Shown piece by piece: positions 27,386 through 38,021 of a stretch of 64,000 bases of DNA. The first letter of the stretch is position 1. Every line of letters begins with the position of its first letter. A model generated the notes under the pieces. It worked only from the letters and a program-made list of their open reading frames with translations. It was not told where the DNA came from and ran no database searches. Position numbers and translations under genes: made by a program. Origin of the DNA: Sphingomonas sp. A2-49 (lineage in GTDB: Bacteria > Pseudomonadota > Alphaproteobacteria > Sphingomonadales > Sphingomonadaceae); the NCBI RefSeq assembly GCF_025548555.1, contig NZ_JAJLPA010000014.1, positions 1 to 64,000 on the forward strand, in the 5' to 3' direction.

Positions 27386-28953
27386 TGCGCCGCCTGATCC
27401 TCGCCCTGGCGCTCGGCGGCAGCGCGCTCGCCGGCTGTTCGATGGAGCCCAAATACGTGCGGCCCGACCTGCCGGTGCCGCCGTCGTGGCCGGTCGGCGA
27501 TGCCTATCTGCGACAGAGCGAGGCGGCACTACCCGCGATCACCTATCGCGACGTGTTCCGGGACCGGCGGCTCCAGACGCTGATCGACCAGGCGCTCGCC
27601 AACAACCGCGACTTGCGCATCGCCGCCGCCAACATCGCCGCGGCGCGCGCGCAATATCGCATCCAGCGCGCCGACCTGTTCCCGGCGATCGACGCATCGG
27701 GCCGCTACAGCTATTCGGGCGGTGGCGACGGCGCGCGCAGCACCGCGAGCAGCGGCAGCACGGGCAACACCGGCACCGGCAACACGGGAACGGGCACGGG
27801 CACCGGCGGAACGGGCACGGGGACCGGCACGAGCACGGGCACGGTGACCACCACCAGCGGTTCGTCCAACAGCGCCTTTTCCGCGCAGGTCGGCACCACC
27901 GCGTTCGAACTCGACCTGTTCGGGCGCATCCGGTCGCTGTCGCGCGCTGCGCTCGACCGCTATTTCGCGACCGAGGCGGCGGCGCGCGCGACGCGGCTGA
28001 CGCTGGTCGGCGACATCGCGACCGCGTGGCTGACCTATGCCGCCGACCGCAGCCTGCTCAAGATCGCGCAGGACACCGCGACGAGCGCGCAGAAGAGCGT
28101 CCGGCTGACCCGCGCGCGGCTGGACGGCGGCATCAGCCCCCGCACCGACCTGCGCCAGGCGGAACAGATCCTCGAAACCGCCAACGCCGATCTCGCCGCA
28201 CAGACGACGCTGGTCGCGCAGGACGTCAATGCGTTGCAGTTGCTCGTCGGTGCGCCGATCGATGCCACGCTGCTCCCCGCCTCGATCGACGAGGCGCAGG
28301 CGACGATCGCGACGCTGCCCGCCGGGCTCGACAGCGGCGTGCTGCTGCGCCGCCCCGACGTGGTGCAGGCCGAATACGAACTGCGCGCCTACAATGCGGA
28401 AATCGGCGCGGCCCGGGCGGCGCTGTTCCCGCGTATCTCGCTGACCGGGCTGGTCGGCTTCGCGAGTACCGCGCTGTCGTCGCTGTTCAGCGGCGGCGCG
28501 TTCAACTATTCGGTCGCGCCGTCGGTCAGCTATCCGATCTTCCAGGCCGGCGCCGGCCGCGCCAACGTCCGCTATACGGAGGCGCAGCGCGACGCCGCGC
28601 TCGCTACATACGAAAAGACGATCCAGACCGCGTTTCAGGAAACCGCCGACGCGCTCGCCCGCCAGGGCACGCTCGCGGCGCAGCTGCGCGCGCAGACCAA
28701 TTTCCAGATCGCCGCCGCGGACACGCTGCGCCTCGTCAACGCGCGTTACCAGGGCGGCATCGACACCTTCCTGTCGAGCCTTGATGCGCAGCGCTCGCTC
28801 TACACCGCCCAGCGGACGTTGGTGGCGACGGCGCTGGTCGGCGCGACCAACCGGGTGACGCTGTACCGTGTCATCGGCGGCGATTCGTCGCTGGAGGCGA
28901 CGCCGCAGGGCCCGCAGCCGGTGACGCCAGGCGGCGCGCCGCGCAGGGACTGA
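27382..28953 (+). CDS. RND efflux outer-membrane factor, NodT family lipoprotein
   Basis: Outer-membrane channel of the tripartite pump, TolC/OprM-like. The 523-residue product has a lipobox LAGC (Cys19), two OEP repeats (about 60-260 and 280-480) and typical RPDVVQAEYELRAYNAEIGAA and YPIFQAGA motifs. The ATG overlaps the pump stop by ATGA, so all three pump genes are one operon. Odd feature: a Gly/Thr-rich insert of about 32 residues (about 124-155, repeated GTGTG) lies within the first half, where the first extracellular loop is expected. Confidence 0.95.
   Translation: MMRRLILALALGGSALAGCSMEPKYVRPDLPVPPSWPVGDAYLRQSEAALPAITYRDVFRDRRLQTLIDQALANNRDLRIAAANIAAARAQYRIQRADLFPAIDASGRYSYSGGGDGARSTASSGSTGNTGTGNTGTGTGTGGTGTGTGTSTGTVTTTSGSSNSAFSAQVGTTAFELDLFGRIRSLSRAALDRYFATEAAARATRLTLVGDIATAWLTYAADRSLLKIAQDTATSAQKSVRLTRARLDGGISPRTDLRQAEQILETANADLAAQTTLVAQDVNALQLLVGAPIDATLLPASIDEAQATIATLPAGLDSGVLLRRPDVVQAEYELRAYNAEIGAARAALFPRISLTGLVGFASTALSSLFSGGAFNYSVAPSVSYPIFQAGAGRANVRYTEAQRDAALATYEKTIQTAFQETADALARQGTLAAQLRAQTNFQIAAADTLRLVNARYQGGIDTFLSSLDAQRSLYTAQRTLVATALVGATNRVTLYRVIGGDSSLEATPQGPQPVTPGGAPRRD
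27750..27846 (+). repeat. GGCACG-type hexamer tract inside the outer-membrane factor gene
   Basis: About 16 imperfect copies of a 6-base unit close to GGCACG/GGAACG/GGCACC encode the Gly-Thr-rich insert. Such tracts change length by slippage in whole codon pairs, so the insert may vary between strains without breaking the frame. Confidence 0.7.
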
Positions 28954-29024
28954 CCGGCCGCGCCGACGGATCGGGTTGACCCGGCCGCCGCCGCCGCCGA
29001 TGGTCGCGGCAGGAGCCGCCCGCC

Positions 29025-29528
29025 ATGAACTATACGATCCGCCGTTTTCGTCCGACCGACGACGCCGCGATGCTCGCGTTCGCGGCGACCCTGCCCGAAC
29101 ACGACCTGTTGTTCCTCGGCCGCGACCTGCGCCATCCGCGCGTGATCGAGGCGTGGCAGCAGGCGATCGGAGAAGGCTGGATCGACAGCCTGATCGCCGA
29201 GGACGATGGCCGGATCGTCGCCAGCGCCGCGCTCGTCCGCGATCCGCTCGGCTGGAGCGGACATGTCGGTGAAATACGCCTGCTGGTGTCGCCGGAGCGG
29301 CGCGGTGCCGGACTGGGCGGGGACCTGCTCGAGGCGCTGCTGGGCATCGCGCATGCGCACGGCCTTGCCAAGCTGACCGCGTCGATGACGGTCGATCAGG
29401 CCGCGTCGATCGCGCTGTTCGAGGGGTTGAACTTCCGCCGCGAAGCGACGCTGGCGGACCACGTCCGGGCCAGCGACGGGATCGCGCACGACCTGCTGGT
29501 GCTGGCGCGCGCGATGCCGACCGGCTGA
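29025..29528 (+). CDS. GNAT-family N-acetyltransferase
   Basis: Acetyl-CoA-dependent acetyltransferase of unknown substrate. The 167-residue product has the GNAT fold: an early NYTIRRFRPTDDAAML strand-helix, HVGEIRLLVSPERRGAGLGGDLL with the acetyl-CoA-binding R-x-x-G-x-G type loop (RRGAGLGG), and a later ALFEGLNFRREATL. A GGAG lies 9 bases upstream of ATG 29025. It is downstream of the efflux operon by 71 bases and is probably independent. Confidence 0.88.
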   Translation: MNYTIRRFRPTDDAAMLAFAATLPEHDLLFLGRDLRHPRVIEAWQQAIGEGWIDSLIAEDDGRIVASAALVRDPLGWSGHVGEIRLLVSPERRGAGLGGDLLEALLGIAHAHGLAKLTASMTVDQAASIALFEGLNFRREATLADHVRASDGIAHDLLVLARAMPTG

Positions 29529-29791
29529 CGGTTCCGGCCGGCGGGGAAGCTTGCAGGGCCGGCGTCACCCCGGACTGGTCGAGGGATCTGCGAAATTACC
29601 CGATACGTCCGCGCCCCCGGCGCAGGCCGGGGCCCAGGTATGGGGCATCGGCGCAGTCCAGTAAACGGCTCCCGACCGGGTCCCGGCCTCAACCGGGCAA
29701 GACCTCGGATTGTCGCCTAGCGGTCGACCACGTTCGAAGTGACGGCGGGAGGGGTACCCACGCCCCTCCCGACCGTCGATCGGTACCGCGG
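29529..29791. repeat. 263-base gap with dispersed CGTCACCCCGGAC repeat
   Basis: No gene is supported. CGTCACCCCGGAC stands at 29563-29575, followed by GCGCAGGCCGGGGCCCAGG (29620-29638), a sequence family seen in other gaps of this window. The region lies between convergent genes and probably holds their transcript ends. Confidence 0.5.
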
Positions 29792-30217
29792 TCAGTCGGG
29801 CTTGCGCTCGGCGGCGGCGCGCAGCGGGGTTACCGCATCGCGGCCGAATTGCATGATGAGTTCGCCGATCTCGCGCGCCTGATCCATCGACCGCTGGCCC
29901 TGGGCGCGCAGATAGTCGCCCTGGATCCGCATCACGTCGCTCAGGTCCTTGGCGCTCGCCGCCTCGCGCATCGCTTCGAACGCCTGATGCGAATTCTGCT
30001 CGGCCTGTTCGATGATCTTCAGCCCGATCGTCGCGCTGCCATCGGCGACCTTCTGTCCGGACGCGCGCATCGCCTCCCCGGCGCGGCGGGCAGGATCGAT
30101 GACATGGTCCGAAAAGCCCTCGCGCGCGCGGTTCGCGGCATCGCGCATCGCATCGCCGGCACCGCCACCAAAGCCACCGTTGCCCGTCGCTTCGCCGCCG
30201 TCGTTGCCATCCGCCAT
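29792..30217 (-). CDS. phasin-like protein
   Basis: Probably a phasin-family protein, which in alphaproteobacteria coats polyhydroxyalkanoate granules or acts more generally in the cytoplasm. The 141-residue product is Ala-, Gln- and charge-rich and almost wholly helical: a Gly-rich start (about 1-25), then long amphipathic helices with EQNSHQAFEAMREAASAKD and DYLRAQGQRSMDQAREIGEL, which match the phasin pattern well. GAGGAG lies 7 bases before ATG 30217, deciding the start over a GTG at 30223. No phaC or phaZ gene is in the window. Confidence 0.7.
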   Translation of the reverse strand: MADGNDGGEATGNGGFGGGAGDAMRDAANRAREGFSDHVIDPARRAGEAMRASGQKVADGSATIGLKIIEQAEQNSHQAFEAMREAASAKDLSDVMRIQGDYLRAQGQRSMDQAREIGELIMQFGRDAVTPLRAAAERKPD

Positions 30218-30361
30218 CGTCACTCTCCTCTATGCATCGATCCGCCGGCCGGGCGGCCGATAGCCTGCGATCCGGTCAACGTGCGATGCCCGGCTTTGCT
30301 CCCCGCCCCGTGGCGCGCGATCCCCGTTGCGTCGTGCCCTCGCGTCGGTAAAACGCCCGCG

Positions 30362-30550
30362 ATGGACACGCCCGAAGACCCGACCCAGCGCAGGATCCGC
30401 GGTGAATTGCTTCATCGCGCGGTGGCGCTGGGCGAGGAACTGATGCGGCTGTCCGACGACCTGGGCCTGTCGGTCGCCGGACTGCATATCTGCCAGGGTA
30501 TCGAACTGATGCGCGACGAGGCCGATCGCCTGCTCGACCGGTCCGCCTGA
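30362..30550 (+). CDS. small acidic hypothetical protein
   Basis: Unrecognised 62-residue product beginning MDTPEDPTQRRIRGELLHRA. It is soluble, helix-forming and acidic, with a central LMRLSDDLGLSVAGLHI segment. No strong Shine-Dalgarno is visible and the frame extends upstream without good start signals. It faces the wHTH gene ending at 30564 and diverges from the phasin-like gene. Support is its protein-like composition compared with the Arg-rich shadow frames around it. Confidence 0.5.
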   Translation: MDTPEDPTQRRIRGELLHRAVALGEELMRLSDDLGLSVAGLHICQGIELMRDEADRLLDRSA

Positions 30551-30563
30551 CCGACCGGCGGCG

Positions 30564-31031
30564 TCAGGCGTCGCCGATGCAGCGCAGCACCAGCACCGTG
30601 CCCGCTTCGGTGAGCGACACCGCCGGTGGCCCCTCGCCGCCGATCCTGCGGACGAGGCCACGCTCGATCAGCACCTCGAGCCAGCGAACCGCGACCGCGG
30701 CGCGCACGCCCATGACGTCGGCGATCGCCGCCTCGGGCAGGGCGCGCCCCTCCTCGTAGGCGATGAACAGGTTGAGCAGCATGTCCCAGCCGGGCTCCCC
30801 GAACAATTCGGCGAGCGGGCCCGCCGCGGCATCGCGGCACCGGCGCTGCGCCAGCAGCGCGCGGGCGCGATCGGCGTCGTCGGGCTGTTCGGGTCCGGCG
30901 GGCACCGTCGCGACGATCTCGCCCCGCCCCCGCGCGCTCAGGTCGCGCAAACGGGCCAGCGTCGCCGCCAGCCGTTCATAGTCTTCCCGGTCGCGATCGT
31001 GCCAGCGTAACAGTCGGATATCGGCACTCAT
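30564..31031 (-). CDS. winged-helix (MarR-like) hypothetical regulator
   Basis: Probably a DNA-binding protein. The 155-residue product has an N-terminal helical region (about 1-70) and a C-terminal winged-helix-like part: ALPEAAIADVMGVRAAVAVRWLEVLIERGLV reads as the helix-turn-helix and recognition helix, followed by a wing RRIGGEGPPAVSLTEAG. ATG 31031 overlaps the stop of the membrane-protein gene by ATGA, so it is the last gene of the operon that begins with the LuxR-type regulator at 32606. Confidence 0.65.
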   Translation of the reverse strand: MSADIRLLRWHDRDREDYERLAATLARLRDLSARGRGEIVATVPAGPEQPDDADRARALLAQRRCRDAAAGPLAELFGEPGWDMLLNLFIAYEEGRALPEAAIADVMGVRAAVAVRWLEVLIERGLVRRIGGEGPPAVSLTEAGTVLVLRCIGDA

Positions 31032-31543
31032 GGTCGTTCGTCATCCGGATGGCGGAGCGGCGACCAGTCCCGGTCGCTGCCGAAGCGGGCGAGGCGATGG
31101 CGGTGCCGCCACGCACCGATCGCGAGGAGCGCGAGCATGGGATAGGCGATCTTGCTGCTCGCGCCGGCGTACATCCACGGCACCAGCGTCGGCTGGAACG
31201 CCTTCACGCCATGGATGGCGATGGTGATGAGGTGCAGCGCACTGACGTAGAGCGGCCAGTAGCGGTCGGCCCGCACCGCGATCCCCATCAGTCCCAACAG
31301 CATCAGCAGGTCGACCGACAGCAGCATCGGCTCCATCTGCGCAAAGGGACGCAGCGCGTTGTAGAACGGCGCCAGATAGGTCGCGACCGCGGCGGTCACG
31401 AACAGGAACGCCGTCCAGCGTTCGGGCGCGCCGCCGACCCGGACGGCATAGCCGCAGACCAGCGCGAGCACGACGTTGAACAGCGCGATGTGGATCATGG
31501 CTTGGCCGGCCAAAGGAGCAGTCTGGAGGCCAAGCCATGACAC
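31028..31543 (-). CDS. four-helix hypothetical membrane protein
   Basis: Family not recognised. The 171-residue product has about four to five membrane segments (near residues 17-35, 44-62, 74-88, 100-113 and 130-145) and a basic, polar C-terminal tail (HRHRLARFGSDRDW). It begins right after the stop of the 116-residue gene; a second possible start is ATG 31498 (MIHIALFN). It overlaps the wHTH gene downstream by 4 bases. The operon context suggests a membrane sensor or transporter, but no motif supports a specific job. Confidence 0.65.
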   Translation of the reverse strand: MSWLGLQTAPLAGQAMIHIALFNVVLALVCGYAVRVGGAPERWTAFLFVTAAVATYLAPFYNALRPFAQMEPMLLSVDLLMLLGLMGIAVRADRYWPLYVSALHLITIAIHGVKAFQPTLVPWMYAGASSKIAYPMLALLAIGAWRHRHRLARFGSDRDWSPLRHPDDERP

Positions 31544-31894
31544 CTAGGCGGCGACGCGCAGATGACTGACGTCGGCACCCGTCGGGGCGAATTCGGGCTT
31601 CGGCTTTTCGTCGCCGAAGCTCGTTTCGAACCCGATCTGCTTGCCCAGCTTCTCGATGATGCGGTGGCCGGCGACGGTATGACCGCGCGCGGTGCCGATC
31701 GCGAGAATCGCGTGGCCGAGAACCTCGAATGCCTGCTGGCCCGCGATCGCGGGCAGGTTGGCGGCGGAACGAGCGCGCGGCAGGGCGGCGAGCAGGTCGC
31801 CGCCGGTGGCGAACGCCTCGTCGAGTTGCGTTTCGAGCCGCCACAGCAGCTGCGCCACGGCATCGGCCGCGGCTTGCGTATTCGCGTAGGACAT
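31544..31894 (-). CDS. hypothetical cytoplasmic protein in the LuxR-type operon
   Basis: Unrecognised 116-residue soluble product, mostly helical, Ala-rich in its first half and more polar later (IIEKLGKQIGFETSFGDEK). The two halves look like an N-terminal helical bundle (about 1-70) and a short C-terminal extension. ATG 31894 is preferred, with GGAAAGG a few bases upstream; a GTG at 31900 is possible. It lies 37 bases after the LuxR-type gene and abuts the membrane-protein gene. Confidence 0.65.
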   Translation of the reverse strand: MSYANTQAAADAVAQLLWRLETQLDEAFATGGDLLAALPRARSAANLPAIAGQQAFEVLGHAILAIGTARGHTVAGHRIIEKLGKQIGFETSFGDEKPKPEFAPTGADVSHLRVAA

Positions 31895-31931
31895 AGCCAC
31901 CTTTCCACCCTGTCGGGCGCTTCCGTTGAAG

Positions 31932-32606
31932 TCAGGAAAGGCGTTGGGTCACGGCCTCGATCAGTCCCGTCAGCACCTGGAGGCCCGACATCAGCATGCC
32001 GAAACCGACGGCGATACCCAATGCGATGACCTGTATCCAGATCAGGCGGTCACCGACCGAAAGGTCGTTGTCCCTCTGTCCCTTCCGCCGGAAGGGCAAC
32101 CGTAGTTCCGGAGCGGGCCGCCTGGACGGCACCGCTCCGGAAACCACCGAAGCCCCGACGATCCCCTCGTCCGGCGACACGGCTGATGGCAGGGCGAGCG
32201 CCGGCTGGACCAGCCGCGCAGAATGCCCCCCGATTTTATCGGGGGCAGGAATCGTTGTTTCCGAATGACTTGCCGGCGATGGCCCCGCTTCGTGCGCGGC
32301 CCATTGCAGCGCCGCATCGCGCCGGTTGCGCGCGCCGAGGATCTTCACGGCATCGGTCAGATAGCCGTCGACGGTCGATTTCTCGATGCGGAGCGCGTCG
32401 GCGATCTCTTTCGATCCCTTGAGGTCGCGGACGCCACGCAGGCAGTCGCGATGACGCGGCGACAGGCGGTCGAACCGCGTCTGCGGCGCGGGCGCGCCAT
32501 CGGTCCGGGCGGCATGCCCCCCGTTTTCGCGCACATGGCCGCCGGACGGCACCGACGTGCCGTCGCCACGGCCTGCCGTAACCTGCTCCGTCTCGGCCGA
32601 CACCAT
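31932..32606 (-). CDS. LuxR-type HTH regulator with C-terminal membrane helix
   Basis: The 224-residue product has a disordered, Gly/Pro-rich N-terminus (1-45), a LuxR-type helix-turn-helix at about 48-105 (LSPRHRDCLRGVRDLKGSKEIA, then STVDGYLTDAVKILGARNRR), a Pro/Ser linker (about 110-178) and one strongly hydrophobic segment at about 189-212 near the C-terminus. No receiver or autoinducer domain is present. The layout suggests a membrane-tethered transcription factor. It is the first gene of a four-gene minus-strand operon (32606 down to 30564). Confidence 0.8.
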   Translation of the reverse strand: MVSAETEQVTAGRGDGTSVPSGGHVRENGGHAARTDGAPAPQTRFDRLSPRHRDCLRGVRDLKGSKEIADALRIEKSTVDGYLTDAVKILGARNRRDAALQWAAHEAGPSPASHSETTIPAPDKIGGHSARLVQPALALPSAVSPDEGIVGASVVSGAVPSRRPAPELRLPFRRKGQRDNDLSVGDRLIWIQVIALGIAVGFGMLMSGLQVLTGLIEAVTQRLS

Positions 32607-32728
32607 TACTCACCCGTTGCTCATCGCCGATTAGCACGATTTGACGGGCATGCCAGCGTAACCACCAGATCGGGTCAATCAATCGATCCTTTCGCCGCCG
32701 GGACCGGCCGTCCCGGCGCGCGTGCGGA

Positions 32729-33001
32729 TCAGGCCTTGCCGGTCTTGCGGGGCTTGGGCTTCGATGCGGTCGCCTTGCGGCCCCGGCGCGTGGCGACGGG
32801 TGGCTTGCGGCTGCGCAGCAGGGGCACCGCGATCGCCGCTGCCGCGCCGGCCAGCAACGTGCCGCCGATGGCGATCCAGGCGCCGGTACCGATCCCGCCC
32901 GCGGCGGGGGCGGCAGCGTGCGTGGCCTCGGCGGCCGGCGCCGTATCCTCGTGATGGGTCGGGCCGGCGTGTTTCATCACCGAACTCGGAATATGGGACA
33001 T
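32729..33001 (-). CDS. small single-pass membrane protein
   Basis: Unrecognised 90-residue product: a polar, His-rich start (MSHIPSSVMKH, HHED), an Ala/Thr linker, one membrane segment (about 37-58, Gly/Ala/Leu-rich) and a strongly basic tail rich in Arg, Lys and Pro. ATG 33001 is chosen because AAAGGA lies about 8 bases upstream. A good EcfG-type promoter lies 26 bases upstream (33052-33027), so it is probably a general-stress gene. Confidence 0.7.
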   Translation of the reverse strand: MSHIPSSVMKHAGPTHHEDTAPAAEATHAAAPAAGGIGTGAWIAIGGTLLAGAAAAIAVPLLRSRKPPVATRRGRKATASKPKPRKTGKA

Positions 33002-33026
33002 GGGCTGTTTCCTTTCAGCTGCTCCC

Positions 33027-33052
33027 AACCCCAGGCCGCGCGTCAATGTTCC
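33027..33052 (-). promoter_or_regulatory. EcfG-type promoter candidate for the 33001 gene
   Basis: On the minus strand GGAAC (33052-33048), a 17-base spacer and GGTT (33030-33027) match the consensus GGAAC-N16/17-CGTT apart from one base in the -10 box. It ends 25 bases before ATG 33001. Confidence 0.55.
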
Positions 33053-33072
33053 GCTGGCGGGGCGCGCGCGCC

Positions 33073-33615
33073 TCACCCGCGCCAGCGTCGCATCGCGCCG
33101 TCATAGGCGTCGGCCGCCGCCTGCCGCGCCGCGTCCAGGCGCTCGCGCTCGTCCTCCTGCTCGCGCTCCATCGTCCGTCGCCGCTTGGCGAGCGCCGTTT
33201 CCTCGGCGCGCAGCGCCCGCTGCGCGCTGCTGGCCCGGGCGGCCGCCTGCGTCACCGCTTCCTCCGCCGCGTCGAGGCGCGACCGGTCGGGCCTCGGCGC
33301 GCGGGCCTTCCGCACCGGCGCTGGTGCCGGGGCATCGGGTTCGGCCGCGTCGTGCGGGGCCGCCCGTCGCGTCGGGCGGGCGGCGGGCAGCGCCGCGATC
33401 TGTTCCGCCGCGGTACCGCGCGAGCGCTTGACGACCGTGCCGGGGCTGGCCAGCGGCGCGGCGGTCAGCGCGGGATCGTCGACGACCTCCGCGACCCCGC
33501 GCGCGAACAGGTCGTGCGTGCTGCCCCAGGCCGCCAGCGCCGCCTTCTGGCTCGTCGCCGCGACATAGGCGTCGTGGAACCCGATCGGGGTGCGATAGAC
33601 CTTGAGCTTCGCCAT
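33073..33615 (-). CDS. hypothetical protein with long charged coiled coil
   Basis: Unrecognised 180-residue product of the kind often annotated as cell-envelope or TolA-like in sphingomonads. The first 50 residues are compact (AKLKVYRTPIGFHDAYVAATSQKAALAAWG), followed by a Pro/Ala linker and a C-terminal coiled coil (about 118-175) rich in Arg, Glu and Ala. No signal peptide or membrane segment is seen. Start ATG 33615; an in-frame ATG at 33636 adds seven residues. It lies 71 bases upstream of the 33001 gene on the same strand and diverges from the L,D-transpeptidase. Confidence 0.65.
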   Translation of the reverse strand: MAKLKVYRTPIGFHDAYVAATSQKAALAAWGSTHDLFARGVAEVVDDPALTAAPLASPGTVVKRSRGTAAEQIAALPAARPTRRAAPHDAAEPDAPAPAPVRKARAPRPDRSRLDAAEEAVTQAAARASSAQRALRAEETALAKRRRTMEREQEDERERLDAARQAAADAYDGAMRRWRG

Positions 33616-33776
33616 GGCGGCGATCCTATCGCCCATGGCGGGTGTCGGCCAGCGGCGGTGCGCGACAGGTTACCGGCCACCGGCTTCGTGCCATCGCGGG
33701 ACGGGCCGATCCGGGCACTGGCCAGCATCCGCGATCCCGGGCATCCTGCACATTCCATCCGACCGGAGCCTACCCC

Positions 33777-34427
33777 TTGCCCGCACCCCGCCGGGCCCTC
33801 GCGGCCAAGCTGATCCTCGCCCTCGCGACGCCGGCGATCGCTGCCGTGGCGACGGTGGCGGCCACCGGGGCGGCGCATCGCCCGGCGGCGGTCGGCGCGG
33901 CCCCGCGCACCGCGAAGATGCCGGCGCGGCGCGCGCCCGCCCCCGCCCCCGCCGTCCCGCCGCCGGCCGATCCGCTCGCGGTCAAGCGGATCCTGCCGAT
34001 CGGCCCGATCCGGTTCGGCGAGTATGCCTGGGACGCGAAGGGCGTTCCCGACGGCCCGTTGATCGTCACCGTCGATCTGGCCGCGCAGACCCTGTCCGTC
34101 TTCCGCGGCGGTTACGAGATCGGCGCGACCGCCATCCTGTACGGCGCGGACGACAAGCCGACGCCGCTCGGCACCTTTCCCATCCTGATGAAGGATGCGG
34201 ACCACGTGTCCGCGACCTATGGCGCGCCGATGCCCTATACGCTGCGGCTGACCGCGGACGGCGTGTCCGTCCATGGCACCGAGGTGGCGTGGGGCTATGC
34301 GACCCACGGCTGCATCGGCGTGCCCACGGCCTTTGCCCGCCTGCTGTTCCGCGAGGCGAAACCGGGCGACAAGGTCATCATCACGCGCGGCAGGACGCTG
34401 GCGACCGGCGAGGCGCTGATCGGCTGA
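33777..34427 (+). CDS. L,D-transpeptidase (YkuD domain)
   Basis: Periplasmic enzyme that cross-links peptidoglycan by 3-3 bonds or attaches proteins to it. The 216-residue product has a signal/anchor (about 8-30), an Ala/Pro linker (about 35-65) and a YkuD domain (about 92-205). The active site is visible: His166 in VHGTE, then His177-Gly-Cys179 in YATHGCIGVP; the Ser usual before HGC is Thr. No ATG suits the start; TTG 33777 is chosen because GGAG lies 8 bases before it and the signal begins there. Longer frames from 33642 lack a signal at the N-terminus. Confidence 0.85.
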   Translation: MPAPRRALAAKLILALATPAIAAVATVAATGAAHRPAAVGAAPRTAKMPARRAPAPAPAVPPPADPLAVKRILPIGPIRFGEYAWDAKGVPDGPLIVTVDLAAQTLSVFRGGYEIGATAILYGADDKPTPLGTFPILMKDADHVSATYGAPMPYTLRLTADGVSVHGTEVAWGYATHGCIGVPTAFARLLFREAKPGDKVIITRGRTLATGEALIG

Positions 34428-34524
34428 CCGACGCCCTTGCATCGACCGCCGCGGAATGTTTTGATCTGGCATCGGCCCTGCGGTTACATCGACGCGCAGG
34501 CCACGGGGTGCGGGAAAGCGGGAC

Positions 34525-35178
34525 ATGGGGGACGAGGAAGAGCGGCTGGCGACGCTGGCCAAATACAATGTGCTCGACACCGAGGCGGAGCCCCAGTTCG
34601 ACGCGCTGGTGCACGCCGCGTCGCAACAGCTCGACGCGCCGATCTCGACGATCTCGCTGATCGATGCGCGCCGGCAATGGTTCAAGGCGCGGATCGGGCT
34701 GGACGTCGCCGAGGGTCCGATCGAGGAATCGTTCTGCGCCAGGGTGATCGAGCAGGACGACGTGGTCGTCGTGCCCGACGCGACGCTGGACGAGCGGTTC
34801 CAGGATTACCCGAACGTGACCGGCGGGACCAAGATCCGCTTCTACGCCGGCGCGCCGCTCAAGATGCGCAACGGTGCGCGGATCGGGACGATCTGCGTCG
34901 TCGACGTCGTGCCGCGCGAGGGCCTCGACGAGGAGGAGCGCGTCGCGCTGGAGGACCTTGCCCGCCGTACCGTGGCCGCGCTGGAATTGCGGCGCGATTT
35001 CGACGAGGCGCGCGGCGAGGACGCCGGCCCCGCCACCGACACGCAATGGCTGGCGCAGGCGAGCGAGCATCTGGTCAAGGCCTGGGCGGCGCTCGACCTG
35101 GTCGGTGCCACCGCCGAACTCGCCCGGCTGGAACAGGTGATCGTCGAGGTCGACGCGTTGCGGCTGGGGGCGCGCTAG
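34525..35178 (+). CDS. GAF-domain protein
   Basis: Stand-alone GAF domain sensor of unknown ligand. The 217-residue product has the GAF fold at about 10-160: EERLATLAKYNVLDTEAEPQ, ISTISLIDARRQWFKARIGL, SFCARVI and FYAGAPLKMRNGARIGTICVVD are typical of GAF proteins found beside or within histidine kinases. A helical tail (about 160-217) follows. No output domain is attached. GGGAAAGCGGGAC precedes ATG 34525 as a weak Shine-Dalgarno. It is 158 bases upstream of acnA but is probably unrelated. Confidence 0.85.
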   Translation: MGDEEERLATLAKYNVLDTEAEPQFDALVHAASQQLDAPISTISLIDARRQWFKARIGLDVAEGPIEESFCARVIEQDDVVVVPDATLDERFQDYPNVTGGTKIRFYAGAPLKMRNGARIGTICVVDVVPREGLDEEERVALEDLARRTVAALELRRDFDEARGEDAGPATDTQWLAQASEHLVKAWAALDLVGATAELARLEQVIVEVDALRLGAR

Positions 35179-35336
35179 CCTCTTCGCCGCGGACGCCGCA
35201 TCTGCGCTTCCCCCGCCGATAACCCCTTGCTAAGGCCGCGGCGACATACGCTTTCGCTTGCAGCGCTCTCGCGCGCCCGCGCGGCCCTGGTGGCCGCCTC
35301 CCCGTGCGCGGCCTGGGCCAATTTGAAGGGACCAAC

Positions 35337-38021
<2,685 letters not shown>

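Noticed and set aside
27750-27846. CRISPR-like repeat array
   Set aside because: The six-base units encode Gly/Thr in frame within a real gene and have no spacers.
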